A DNA stretch of 9,925 nt from an uncultured Campylobacter sp. (GTDB lineage: Bacteria; Campylobacterota; Campylobacteria; Campylobacterales; Campylobacteraceae), in NCBI GenBank assembly GCA_938041615.1, contig CALISV010000355.1, forward strand, positions 1 through 9,925. Reading direction: 5' to 3'. The position numbers were made by a program, and so were the translations under genes. Below, one piece after another: positions 1 through 6,750 of the stretch; position 1 is the stretch's first letter; each line of letters starts with the position of its first letter. The notes beneath the pieces were generated by a model, which was given only the letters and a program-made list of their open reading frames with translations, was not told where the DNA came from and searched no databases.

Positions 1-1091
<1,091 letters not shown>

Positions 1092-1092
1092 A

Positions 1093-2484
1093 ATGCTAAA
1101 ATCAGAACTAAAAGAACGATCAAACAGGTTTAAAACCGCGCTCGAGGTATCCTCGATTTTTATCTTAACCATTATCATTTTGGTGTATATTTTCGTTAAA
1201 AAAGACGATATAGATTTTGGTACCGACGATATTATTTTGATTGCGATTTTGGTTTTGTGTCAGGTTTATTTTACGGCTTATAAAATTTACCAAAGCTTTC
1301 AAACAAGCGTTCTTGATCAAGTTACTAAAGCCTATAATAGAGACGAAATTTTAAGACTTTTATCAAAGCAGGCTTTAAAATTTAAAGGCAAAAGCGGCGG
1401 CAATATGCTAATATTAAAGATCGAAAATTTAAACGATATAAACGAGCGTTATAGCTTTGTTAGCACCGATATTTTGCTCAAACGACTAGTCGAGCGACTG
1501 GAGAAATTTTTAAACGAAAAAGTGTCTAAAAACACGCTTATCGGCAGATATTCAAACGAGTATTTTTTGATCTTTTGCGAGAGTAAAAGTACAGAGCTAA
1601 TCCATCTTTTAAACGTTTTTGAAAAGAGCATTTTAAGCGATGGAATCTACAATATCGAGCTAAAGATCAAATTTGACGCTATCGACATAAATCACTCGGC
1701 AAGCCTCAAAAACTCGGTTTCTTATCTCATCCAAAAGCTAAACGAGAGCGATAGCGAAGATAAAGTGGACATCACGGACGATCTTGAAAAAGACGTCTGT
1801 AACTGCATCGATATGCAAAGATTTATCTTCCAAACTCAGCTTGTTAAAAGCCTTCGTTTCGGGCAAAATTTGAAAAATATCATCGTAAAAGTTTACACCG
1901 ATAAGCAAGGTCTCGTCTCAAAAGCAAAAGTGCAAAATATCGCGAACAAAAACGGCTACGAGGTGCTTTTTGACATAAATGTCATCAAAAAGCTATCCGA
2001 GCTTAAATTTAAAGACGAAGATCCGATCGTGATTGAAATTTCGTCGGTTTCGATTAGAAATTTGAAATTTACGAATTTTATAAAAGAGTTCGTACAGCTA
2101 GGCAAAATCGATCCAAATCGCGTTATTTTCGAGTTTAGCGAGAAGCTGGTATATGATGAGATAAATAGATTTAGAGAGATTTTGACGGAGTATAAAAACC
2201 TCGGTTTTCGCTTTGCGCTTAATAAATTCGGCGGCAACAACGCGGGCTTTGAATATTTTAAATATTTGCCGATAGATTTTGTTATTTACGACATCGAATT
2301 TAACAAAAATATCAAAAACGACAAATTTAAAACTCTGTTAGAAAATCTAAATTTGACCGCAAAAAGAGTAGGCGTAAAATCCATCGTGAGATTTGTGGAG
2401 GATGACGAGTTTTACAACATCGCGGAGCGCTATCAGACCGACTTCGCGCAGGGCTTTTTCATAGAGAAGCCAAAAGAAATTTAA
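1093..2484 (+). CDS. Membrane protein with degenerate GGDEF and degenerate EAL domains
   Basis: A 463-residue protein with two hydrophobic helices (about residues 18-36 and 46-62), then a GGDEF-type fold and an EAL-type fold. The GGDEF entry motif is kept (D75, N82, R83), but the active site RxGGDEF reads R152-Y-SNEYF, losing the catalytic Gly-Gly-Asp. In the EAL domain there is no EAL motif, DDFG is replaced by N377-K-F-G, and the usual KID strand reads VIYD. The terminal AQGFFIEKP, matching the AQGYY-P signature of EAL folds, is retained. I infer that it neither makes nor degrades cyclic di-GMP and instead acts as a nucleotide-binding or protein-protein scaffold at the inner membrane. It starts 1 nt after gyrB with only a weak ribosome site, so translational coupling is likely. 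Partner and signal are unknown. Confidence 0.85.
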   Translation: MLKSELKERSNRFKTALEVSSIFILTIIILVYIFVKKDDIDFGTDDIILIAILVLCQVYFTAYKIYQSFQTSVLDQVTKAYNRDEILRLLSKQALKFKGKSGGNMLILKIENLNDINERYSFVSTDILLKRLVERLEKFLNEKVSKNTLIGRYSNEYFLIFCESKSTELIHLLNVFEKSILSDGIYNIELKIKFDAIDINHSASLKNSVSYLIQKLNESDSEDKVDITDDLEKDVCNCIDMQRFIFQTQLVKSLRFGQNLKNIIVKVYTDKQGLVSKAKVQNIANKNGYEVLFDINVIKKLSELKFKDEDPIVIEISSVSIRNLKFTNFIKEFVQLGKIDPNRVIFEFSEKLVYDEINRFREILTEYKNLGFRFALNKFGGNNAGFEYFKYLPIDFVIYDIEFNKNIKNDKFKTLLENLNLTAKRVGVKSIVRFVEDDEFYNIAERYQTDFAQGFFIEKPKEI

Positions 2485-2493
2485 AGGAAAAAA

Positions 2494-3207
2494 ATGCAAG
2501 AAAATGAGGTCGTAGAACCAAAATACGGCGAGAAAATAATAAGCGAATTTGACGTAGAAAAAGACCTGGAAATCTGGGAAAATAAGCACGAGCGAGACTA
2601 TAAGATCAAGATCACGTTACCAGAGTTTTGCTGCCTATGCCCGCGCTCGGGATATCCTGATTTTGCGACGATATATCTTGAGTACGTGCCGGCTAAATTC
2701 GTCGTCGAGCTAAAAGCGATCAAACTCTACATCAATAGCTTCATGACGCGCAACATCAGTCACGAAGATAGCATAAACGAAATTTACGGCGTTTTAGAGC
2801 GAAAGCTGGCTCCAAAATGGATGAAGATCACGGGCGACTTTAACCCGCGCGGCAACGTCCATACTGTGATCGAAATTTGCTCTGACGAGATAATCAAAAA
2901 AACGCAAGAACAAAGCTTTGAAGCACCTAAATTTGAGAAATTTTCGCGAGATAGCGAGCGTAGTTTTGATAGAGGCGGTTACGGCGGACGCGAGTCTAAA
3001 TTTAACAAAGACGGCTCTCGCGGTAAGAGTTTCGGAGCCGATAGAAGAGATACAAAAAGCGGCGATAGAAAACCTCGCGCGAGTGTGAGTAAAGATAAAT
3101 TTGACGATAAACCGCGAAGATCGGGCAGCAAAGACGGCTTTAAAAAGCCTGAATTCGCCGGCGAAAAACGCGCTAGAGTCGTGAAAAAATCATCGGAAGA
3201 TAAATGA
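2494..3207 (+). CDS. queF: NADPH-dependent preQ0 reductase QueF with long basic C-terminal tail
   Basis: QueF reduces the nitrile of 7-cyano-7-deazaguanine (preQ0) to preQ1 in queuosine tRNA modification. Residues 1 to about 135 form a compact single-domain QueF. The thioimide-forming Cys49 lies in LCPRSGYPDF, with the proton donor Asp56 seven residues on, and His90-Glu91 in the substrate-binding SHED segment. The Cys-to-Asp and Cys-to-His/Glu spacings match B. subtilis QueF (55, 62, 96/97). Compact QueF proteins usually end here, at about 130-165 residues. This one continues about 100 residues as a low-complexity tail rich in Lys, Arg, Asp, Ser and Gly, with RGG/GGR-like bits, predicted disordered. 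A ribosome site (AAAGGA, just before 2494) supports the start. The stop overlaps the next start (ATGA). The function of the core is sure; the tail is unexplained. Confidence 0.93.
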   Translation: MQENEVVEPKYGEKIISEFDVEKDLEIWENKHERDYKIKITLPEFCCLCPRSGYPDFATIYLEYVPAKFVVELKAIKLYINSFMTRNISHEDSINEIYGVLERKLAPKWMKITGDFNPRGNVHTVIEICSDEIIKKTQEQSFEAPKFEKFSRDSERSFDRGGYGGRESKFNKDGSRGKSFGADRRDTKSGDRKPRASVSKDKFDDKPRRSGSKDGFKKPEFAGEKRARVVKKSSEDK

Positions 3208-4433
3208 TAAGCGCGCAGCTCATCGAACACATCTTTAAGGCTGCGTCCATCTCGCGCTGGAACGACTATCCCAAGATGACGAATTTAGTCGAGCTTGATA
3301 AGCAAGCGCACAAATTTATCATCGCGTATTTCATCGCAAAGCTCGAGCACGGCGCCGATATGAACTACATTATCGAGGCCGGTATTTTCGAGTTTCTCGC
3401 GCGAGTCGTGGTCACGGATATACGCCCGGACGTGTTTCATCAGATGCAAAAAACCAAAAACGAACAGATCAACGCCTGGGTGTTAACGATCCTAGAAGGG
3501 CTCGTAAAGGACGTCGAGGGCGGTAAATTTTTAGAGCGGATGCGCCGCTATCTCACGCACAAAGACAAGGCTCACGCTAAAGAGCGCCTGATCCTAAAGG
3601 CCGCTAGCTACCTCGCGACGCGCTGGGAGTTTTCGATCGTTTATCAAACGAGTAAATTTCTAAGCGATATAGACGAGCTAAAAGCGCGCGTGGAGGAGGA
3701 GCTGGAGGATTATTACGAGCTAATAGGCGTACGCAAAATCGTGATGAATCAAAAGCTAGCCAAGCTAGTCGATCTAGCCGGCAGACTGCGCTTTCAAAAG
3801 CGCTGGGCGCAGACACCGCGCATCCCTGAAACGGCGGTTTTAGGCCACATGTTGGTCGTGGCGATTTTGAGTTATTTTTACTCGCTTGAGGTTAAGGCCT
3901 GCAAAACGAGGTTAGAAAATAACTTCTTTTGCGCACTCTTTCACGATCTGCCCGAGTCGCTAACGCGTGATATCATTAGCCCCGTAAAATACGGTATCGA
4001 AGGACTAAACGAGATAATCAGCGAATACGAAATGCGCCTGATAGACGAGAAAATTTTACCTTTCGTGCCTGAAAATTTTAGAGACGAGTTTAGCTATATC
4101 CTGGGCATCCGTATGAAAGAGGGCAAATTTATCAAAAACGAGTTTGAAAACAGGATCTGCGAGAAAAAGCCTCTGCATCACGAGGGCACGATGGAGAACG
4201 TAAACGAGGATAAATTTAACGCCATCGACGGCAAAGCGCTCAAATTTTGCGACAAACTGGCGGCATTTTTTGAGGCAGGGATCTCGATCAGCTACGGCGT
4301 AAAGTCAAACGAACTAACCGAAGGCTTTAATAATATGGATAAATTTTTTCAGAAAAATCAGAGCTTGGACGGAGTGAATTTTTTAAAAATTTGCGATGAT
4401 TTTAAGGAGCATTTTTCGCTTTTGCAGGTTTAA
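3204..4433 (+). CDS. Duplicated HD-domain phosphohydrolase, YfbR-like
   Basis: A 409-residue protein whose C-terminal half is an HD-superfamily domain resembling the 5'-deoxynucleotidase YfbR. Metal ligands visible are His215 (LGHML), His247-Asp248 in FHDLPESLTRDIISPVK, which closely follows the YfbR HDxxExLTGDxxxPVK motif, and a distal Asp350 (KFCDKLAAF). YfbR dephosphorylates dNMPs; the substrate here is inferred, not shown. The length is about twice that of YfbR (199 aa). The N-terminal half looks like a second, decayed copy: RW-(x)n-H36-FIIAYFIAKLE parallels RW-(x)n-H215-LVVAILSYFYSLE, but HD is replaced by E63-F64. The start codon overlaps the queF stop (ATGA), which fixes the start and implies translational coupling. 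It ends 3 nt before the convergent SRP RNA gene. Confidence 0.85.
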   Translation: MISAQLIEHIFKAASISRWNDYPKMTNLVELDKQAHKFIIAYFIAKLEHGADMNYIIEAGIFEFLARVVVTDIRPDVFHQMQKTKNEQINAWVLTILEGLVKDVEGGKFLERMRRYLTHKDKAHAKERLILKAASYLATRWEFSIVYQTSKFLSDIDELKARVEEELEDYYELIGVRKIVMNQKLAKLVDLAGRLRFQKRWAQTPRIPETAVLGHMLVVAILSYFYSLEVKACKTRLENNFFCALFHDLPESLTRDIISPVKYGIEGLNEIISEYEMRLIDEKILPFVPENFRDEFSYILGIRMKEGKFIKNEFENRICEKKPLHHEGTMENVNEDKFNAIDGKALKFCDKLAAFFEAGISISYGVKSNELTEGFNNMDKFFQKNQSLDGVNFLKICDDFKEHFSLLQV

Positions 4434-4436
4434 AAA

Positions 4437-4540
4437 CCCTCTCTCAGATGACTGCGGCACACGCCTAGCCTAAGTGCTCTGCTGTGTTCCCACCCTGAAG
4501 CGGTGCCTAGAAGAGACATTGCACAGGTCTAAGAAAGGGC
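4437..4540 (-). ncRNA. ffs: 4.5S RNA, bacterial signal recognition particle RNA
   Basis: The small SRP RNA binds Ffh and targets membrane proteins to FtsY and SecYEG. On the minus strand, 4498-4479 reads UCAGG-GUG-GGAA-CAC-AGCAG. This is the universal apical domain: the two strands of the Ffh-binding loop (UCAGG and AGCAG, identical to E. coli) around a 3-bp stem with compensatory pairs and a GGAA tetraloop. The ends close a 12-bp helix: plus-strand 4437-4448 (CCCTCTCTCAGA) against 4528-4539 (TCTAAGAAAGGG), fully paired with G-U wobbles. The total of about 104 nt fits the short form lacking an Alu domain. A T-run follows the 3' end on the minus strand (GGGTTTTT, 4439-4432) and would end transcription. 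Exact ends are good to a few bases. Confidence 0.95.
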
Positions 4541-4547
4541 AATAGCG

Positions 4548-4553
4548 ATTTTA
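4548..4553 (-). promoter_or_regulatory. Likely -10 box of ffs
   Basis: TAAAAT on the minus strand lies 7 nt upstream of the predicted 5' end of the SRP RNA at 4540, the right distance for a sigma-70 -10 element. Campylobacter promoters usually lack a recognisable -35 box, and none is seen here. Confidence 0.6.
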
Positions 4554-4570
4554 CTCAAATTTTACTTAAA

Positions 4571-4576
4571 TATATT
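4571..4576 (+). promoter_or_regulatory. Possible -10 box for the 4589 gene
   Basis: TATATT lies 12 nt before the ATG at 4589, divergent from the ffs promoter and only 17 nt from it. If used, the leader would be very short, with the weak TAGGCGG ribosome site just before the ATG. AT-rich intergenic DNA makes such matches common, so support is weak. Confidence 0.3.
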
Positions 4577-4588
4577 TTAGGCGGCAAC

Positions 4589-5023
4589 ATGGGATTTGAT
4601 ATAAAATGTAAATTTTTGTCGTTGTTTAGGGAGTTTTTGGTCTATCACCACCGCTCGCTGGAGTTTCGCGCGAAGGTCTTTGCGGCCGTCATCTCGGCCA
4701 AACTCAATCCCGAAGAGGACGATTTTGCGAATTTATACGACATCTCGAGCGAAATTTACGGTAGCGACGAGAACCGCAAACGCGTACTCATCGAAACTAC
4801 CAAAGAGTACGTCTCCCGTATAAAACGCAAAGATCCCATGACGCTTGATAGCTTGCTCTTGGCGATCGATCAGGCCATCAGAGCAAACAAAAACTATGCG
4901 CTAAAGATCGACTTTGAGCACCTGCGCAGGCTCATCGACGCCGACGAATACGAAGGCCTCGTGCAGCAGCGCGTGTATGATTTTTTACTCTACGAGGTAA
5001 AAACCTACGCGCCAAACAGATAA
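4589..5023 (+). CDS. Unrecognised small cytoplasmic protein, mostly helical
   Basis: A 144-residue protein that I do not recognise. It has no signal peptide, membrane segment, cysteine cluster or nucleotide-binding motif. The sequence is rich in charged residues with amphipathic spacing, suggesting a soluble all-alpha fold; there is an acidic stretch (NPEEDD, about 37-42) and a helical stretch with KRVLIETTKEYVSRIKRK. Codon choice resembles the flanking genes (GC-rich third positions next to AAATTT words), so it is probably a native coding gene. The ATG is preceded by TAGGCGG at about 7 nt, a modest ribosome site. It lies between ffs (divergent) and a decayed exported-protein gene in the same direction, beginning about 14 nt after its stop, so the two may once have been an operon. 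Function unknown. Confidence 0.75.
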   Translation: MGFDIKCKFLSLFREFLVYHHRSLEFRAKVFAAVISAKLNPEEDDFANLYDISSEIYGSDENRKRVLIETTKEYVSRIKRKDPMTLDSLLLAIDQAIRANKNYALKIDFEHLRRLIDADEYEGLVQQRVYDFLLYEVKTYAPNR

Positions 5024-5037
5024 AACCTCAAATTTGA

Positions 5038-5698
5038 ATTAAATTTTGCTTACTTTTGCTGTTTTTTGCTGCGTTTTATTATGGATTTGATTTTTTGGGC
5101 GACGATGCGCTTGATGATGGCATTTATAAAGAGTCTATACGCCTAAATTCGGTAACGAGACCGATATAAATTTTATCGTCAAAAAAGCAGGTATCTACGA
5201 GATAAGTTTCATCTACGCGCAAGATCCGCAAAAGCAAAAAGAGGAAGAAAAGCTCAGCGAGGAGGCCTTCCCGGGATACGGCAGCGACGAGTTTACGAAG
5301 TGGTTTTGCGAGAAGTCTACGGCTGCTAAGCTGGCCGGATACTACTGTTATACGACGCAAGGCGTCCCTGAGCCAATTGGCACGAGTGAAGAGGAAAAAT
5401 CGGCCTGCATGGGCAAAAAAATATTGCTAAAAGTTATGCTCAAATCTCTACAAAACCGAAGAATAAACTACGTAAAAGGCGGCGAGGTAAACGAACTAAA
5501 GCAAAATTCGAGCACCATAACCGAAACGTTTGATCTGTCAAAATACGGCGCAACTTCATGGTACAGCGCGCCAAACGGAGGCTTTGCGCACGATAAAGTT
5601 TTGCTCCGAGCTGAGCTCTGCAGGCTCTAAGCGACGCGCCAGAGTTAAAAAAGATTGTGACGTTTATTAAAATTAGCAAATATCACAACTGGAAATAA
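5038..5698 (+). pseudogene. Decayed gene for a small exported protein (two frameshifts, no ATG)
   Basis: Three frames join into one protein-like sequence. From 5038 the first frame reads IKFCLLLLFFAAFYYG, a lipid-like signal sequence, but begins with ATT directly after a TGA, so the start seems lost. It continues to YKESIRL at about 5145. One missing base there moves reading to the next frame, KFGNETDINFIVKKAGIYEI and on to LRAEL near 5618. A second missing base restores LSDAPELKKIVTFIKISKYHNWK, ending at TAA 5696-5698. The intact product would be about 220 residues, exported, rich in beta strands, with a few Cys. The pattern faintly recalls DUF5625-type secreted proteins, from memory only. 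The ATG at 5409 and the one at 5081 are internal or out of frame. Sequencing error is an alternative for either shift. Confidence 0.8.
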
Positions 5699-5715
5699 AA
5701 ATTTACCGTTTTGCA

Positions 5716-5729
5716 AGTCAAATTTGACT
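5716..5729. repeat. Perfect 14-bp palindrome between convergent genes
   Basis: AGTCAAATTTGACT is a perfect inverted repeat with no spacer, lying between the decayed gene end (5698) and the nrdG stop (5737). It has no loop and no strong T-run beside it, so it is a poor classical terminator. It contains the AAATTT hexamer that is abundant throughout the window. Role unknown. Confidence 0.5.
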
Positions 5730-5736
5730 AAGTTTA

Positions 5737-6423
5737 CTAAAAATTTCTAAGCCCTATTTCCAAATTTGAACGGATCAAATTTGGATCAAATTTAGCCTTC
5801 GCATGCGTCAAATTTCCAAAATTTTCACCAGTGTCTAGGAAATTTTGCAGGTAATAAACGCCTCTATATCCGTGATCGTATAAAATCTCACTCATCGCCG
5901 AGATATCGCCCTCATCCAGCAAGTCCGCGTGTACCGTCGTTCTAACCTCAAATTTAAAGCCGATTTGCAGCAAAAACTCAAGCGTTTGCAAGAAATTTTT
6001 ATACAAATTTGATCCGGTAATCTTTAGAAATTTCTCTTTCGGCGCCTTAAAGTCAAGCGCGATGTAGTCGATCAAATTTAGCGAGATAGCCTGCCCAAGC
6101 GTGGTTAAATTTGAGCCGTTGGTATCGACTTTGAGTGAAAATCCGCGAGACTTTACCTCGCTAGCTAGCGGCAAAAATGAGGGGCTAAGCGTGCATTCGC
6201 CGCCGCTAAAAACCACGCCGCTAAGCTTGCCTTTGCGCTTGTCTAAAAATTTGATAAACTCAGCACGGCTGATCTGTCCGGTGCCCGTGACGATAGGGAC
6301 GTTGTAGCAGTAGGCGCAGCGCATGTTGCAGCCCGCAAACCACGCTATGCAGGCCGTTTTGTCGTGGTAGTCGAGGGTCGTAAATGGGGTGAGCGAGTAA
6401 ATCGGAAAATCAGCGTCTTTCAC
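5737..6423 (-). CDS. nrdG: Anaerobic ribonucleotide reductase activating protein, radical SAM (NrdG2 type)
   Basis: A 228-residue radical SAM enzyme that would use a 4Fe-4S cluster and S-adenosylmethionine to form the glycyl radical on class III ribonucleotide reductase. The cluster motif is C32-NMR-C36-AY-C39, followed by the SAM-contacting GGE motif at 74-76 (FSGGECTL) and a TNGS strand near residue 103. It is longer than E. coli NrdG (154 aa) and fits the longer NrdG2-type activases. The start is GTG at 6423: an in-frame TAA lies 6 nt upstream, so no earlier start is possible; the ribosome site is weak. It begins 17 nt after the stop of the small NrdD-tail gene on the same strand, so the pair is an operon and the tail is its likely substrate. 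PflA-like or QueE-like function cannot be fully excluded without comparison. Confidence 0.88.
   Translation of the reverse strand: MKDADFPIYSLTPFTTLDYHDKTACIAWFAGCNMRCAYCYNVPIVTGTGQISRAEFIKFLDKRKGKLSGVVFSGGECTLSPSFLPLASEVKSRGFSLKVDTNGSNLTTLGQAISLNLIDYIALDFKAPKEKFLKITGSNLYKNFLQTLEFLLQIGFKFEVRTTVHADLLDEGDISAMSEILYDHGYRGVYYLQNFLDTGENFGNLTHAKAKFDPNLIRSNLEIGLRNF
5772..5793 (-). repeat. Two perfect tandem copies of an 11-bp unit inside nrdG
   Basis: The plus strand reads GGATCAAATTT twice in a row (5772-5782, 5783-5793). On the coding strand the two units encode the end of the nrdG product around KFDPNLI. The repeat contains the AAATTT word. Two copies of 11 bp cause a frameshift if one is lost, so it may be a slippage site, though two copies are few. 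Confidence 0.6.
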
Positions 6424-6440
6424 GTTTTACTCGCAGGAGT

Positions 6441-6602
6441 TTAGCGGGATTTTGGCTCGCAAAATTTGACGCGCTCTTTGTGCTCGCCTTTTTTGCCGAG
6501 GTTAAAGCTCTCTACAGGGCGGTGGTAGCCCATTACGCGGGTGTAGACGACGCATTTCGTGCGCTTTGCTTCGAGCGAAGCTAGGATTTCTTTGTCGCTC
6601 AT
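6441..6602 (-). CDS. Stand-alone glycyl-radical tail of class III ribonucleotide reductase (NrdD-like)
   Basis: A 53-residue protein, too short for a usual ORF cut-off. Residues 17-47 match the extreme C-terminus of NrdD: TRVMGYHRPVE followed by FNLGKKGEHKERVKF parallels the E. coli segment RVCGY...FNAGKQEEVKRRVKHL, in which the Gly of RVxGY is the radical-bearing Gly681. Gly25 is therefore the candidate radical site. The whole catalytic barrel and the four-Cys zinc site that precede this tail in NrdD are absent; only Cys17 and Cys48 are present. The start is firm: ATG at 6602 with AGGAG 6 nt upstream. nrdG follows 17 nt after its stop. It may work like GrcA/YfiD, a spare radical domain, or as a tail for a reductase encoded elsewhere; both are inferences. 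Confidence 0.85.
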   Translation of the reverse strand: MSDKEILASLEAKRTKCVVYTRVMGYHRPVESFNLGKKGEHKERVKFCEPKSR

Positions 6603-6608
6603 TTGTCA

Positions 6609-6613
6609 CTCCT
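6609..6613 (-). promoter_or_regulatory. Shine-Dalgarno site of the NrdD-tail gene
   Basis: AGGAG on the minus strand, 6 nt before the ATG at 6602. It is the strongest ribosome site in this part of the window and fixes the start of the 53-residue gene. Confidence 0.8.
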
Positions 6614-6631
6614 TGATAATTGATGTCAAAT

Positions 6632-6637
6632 AGTATA
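6632..6637 (-). promoter_or_regulatory. Likely -10 box of the NrdD-tail/nrdG operon
   Basis: TATACT on the minus strand, about 30 nt upstream of the ATG at 6602, would place the transcript start near 6625. Between it and the ribosome site lies a TTGA-N9-TCAA element (6613-6629) that could be an operator. No -35 box is evident. Confidence 0.5.
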
Positions 6638-6709
6638 GCACTTTGTAGATAACTACCGTCTTAAATTCCGCTGTATGCTTTTGTTTTTCAGCCATTGTTA
6701 AAAGTATGG

Positions 6710-6715
6710 TAATAT
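6710..6715 (+). promoter_or_regulatory. Likely extended -10 box of tpx
   Basis: TGG-TAATAT, a TGn-extended -10 element, lies about 35 nt upstream of the tpx ATG at 6751. The implied leader is about 28 nt and contains the AAGGA ribosome site at 6741-6745. The intergenic region 6603-6750 thus holds two divergent promoters. Confidence 0.5.
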
Positions 6716-6750
6716 CCGCGTTACGATTAAATTTAAAACAAAGGAAAAAC

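Noticed and set aside
4434..4588. tRNA or riboswitch between the HD gene and the 4589 gene
   Set aside because: The folded element matches the SRP RNA apical loop exactly on the minus strand; no tRNA arms are present.
5081..5146. Short ORF from ATG 5081 (21 codons)
   Set aside because: The frame overlaps the signal-peptide region of the broken gene, ends at once and shows no ribosome site.
5124..5360. Minus-strand ORF of 78 residues
   Set aside because: It is the reverse of the broken plus-strand gene, which reads much more like protein.
5409..5630. Separate 73-residue gene starting at ATG 5409
   Set aside because: The same frame is protein-like well upstream of this ATG, with no ribosome site; it is an internal Met of the broken gene.
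6706..6750. Upstream in-frame ATG giving a 189-residue Tpx
   Set aside because: It overlaps the likely -10 box, lacks a ribosome site and adds 15 residues absent from the family; ATG 6751 has AAGGA and the expected N-terminus.
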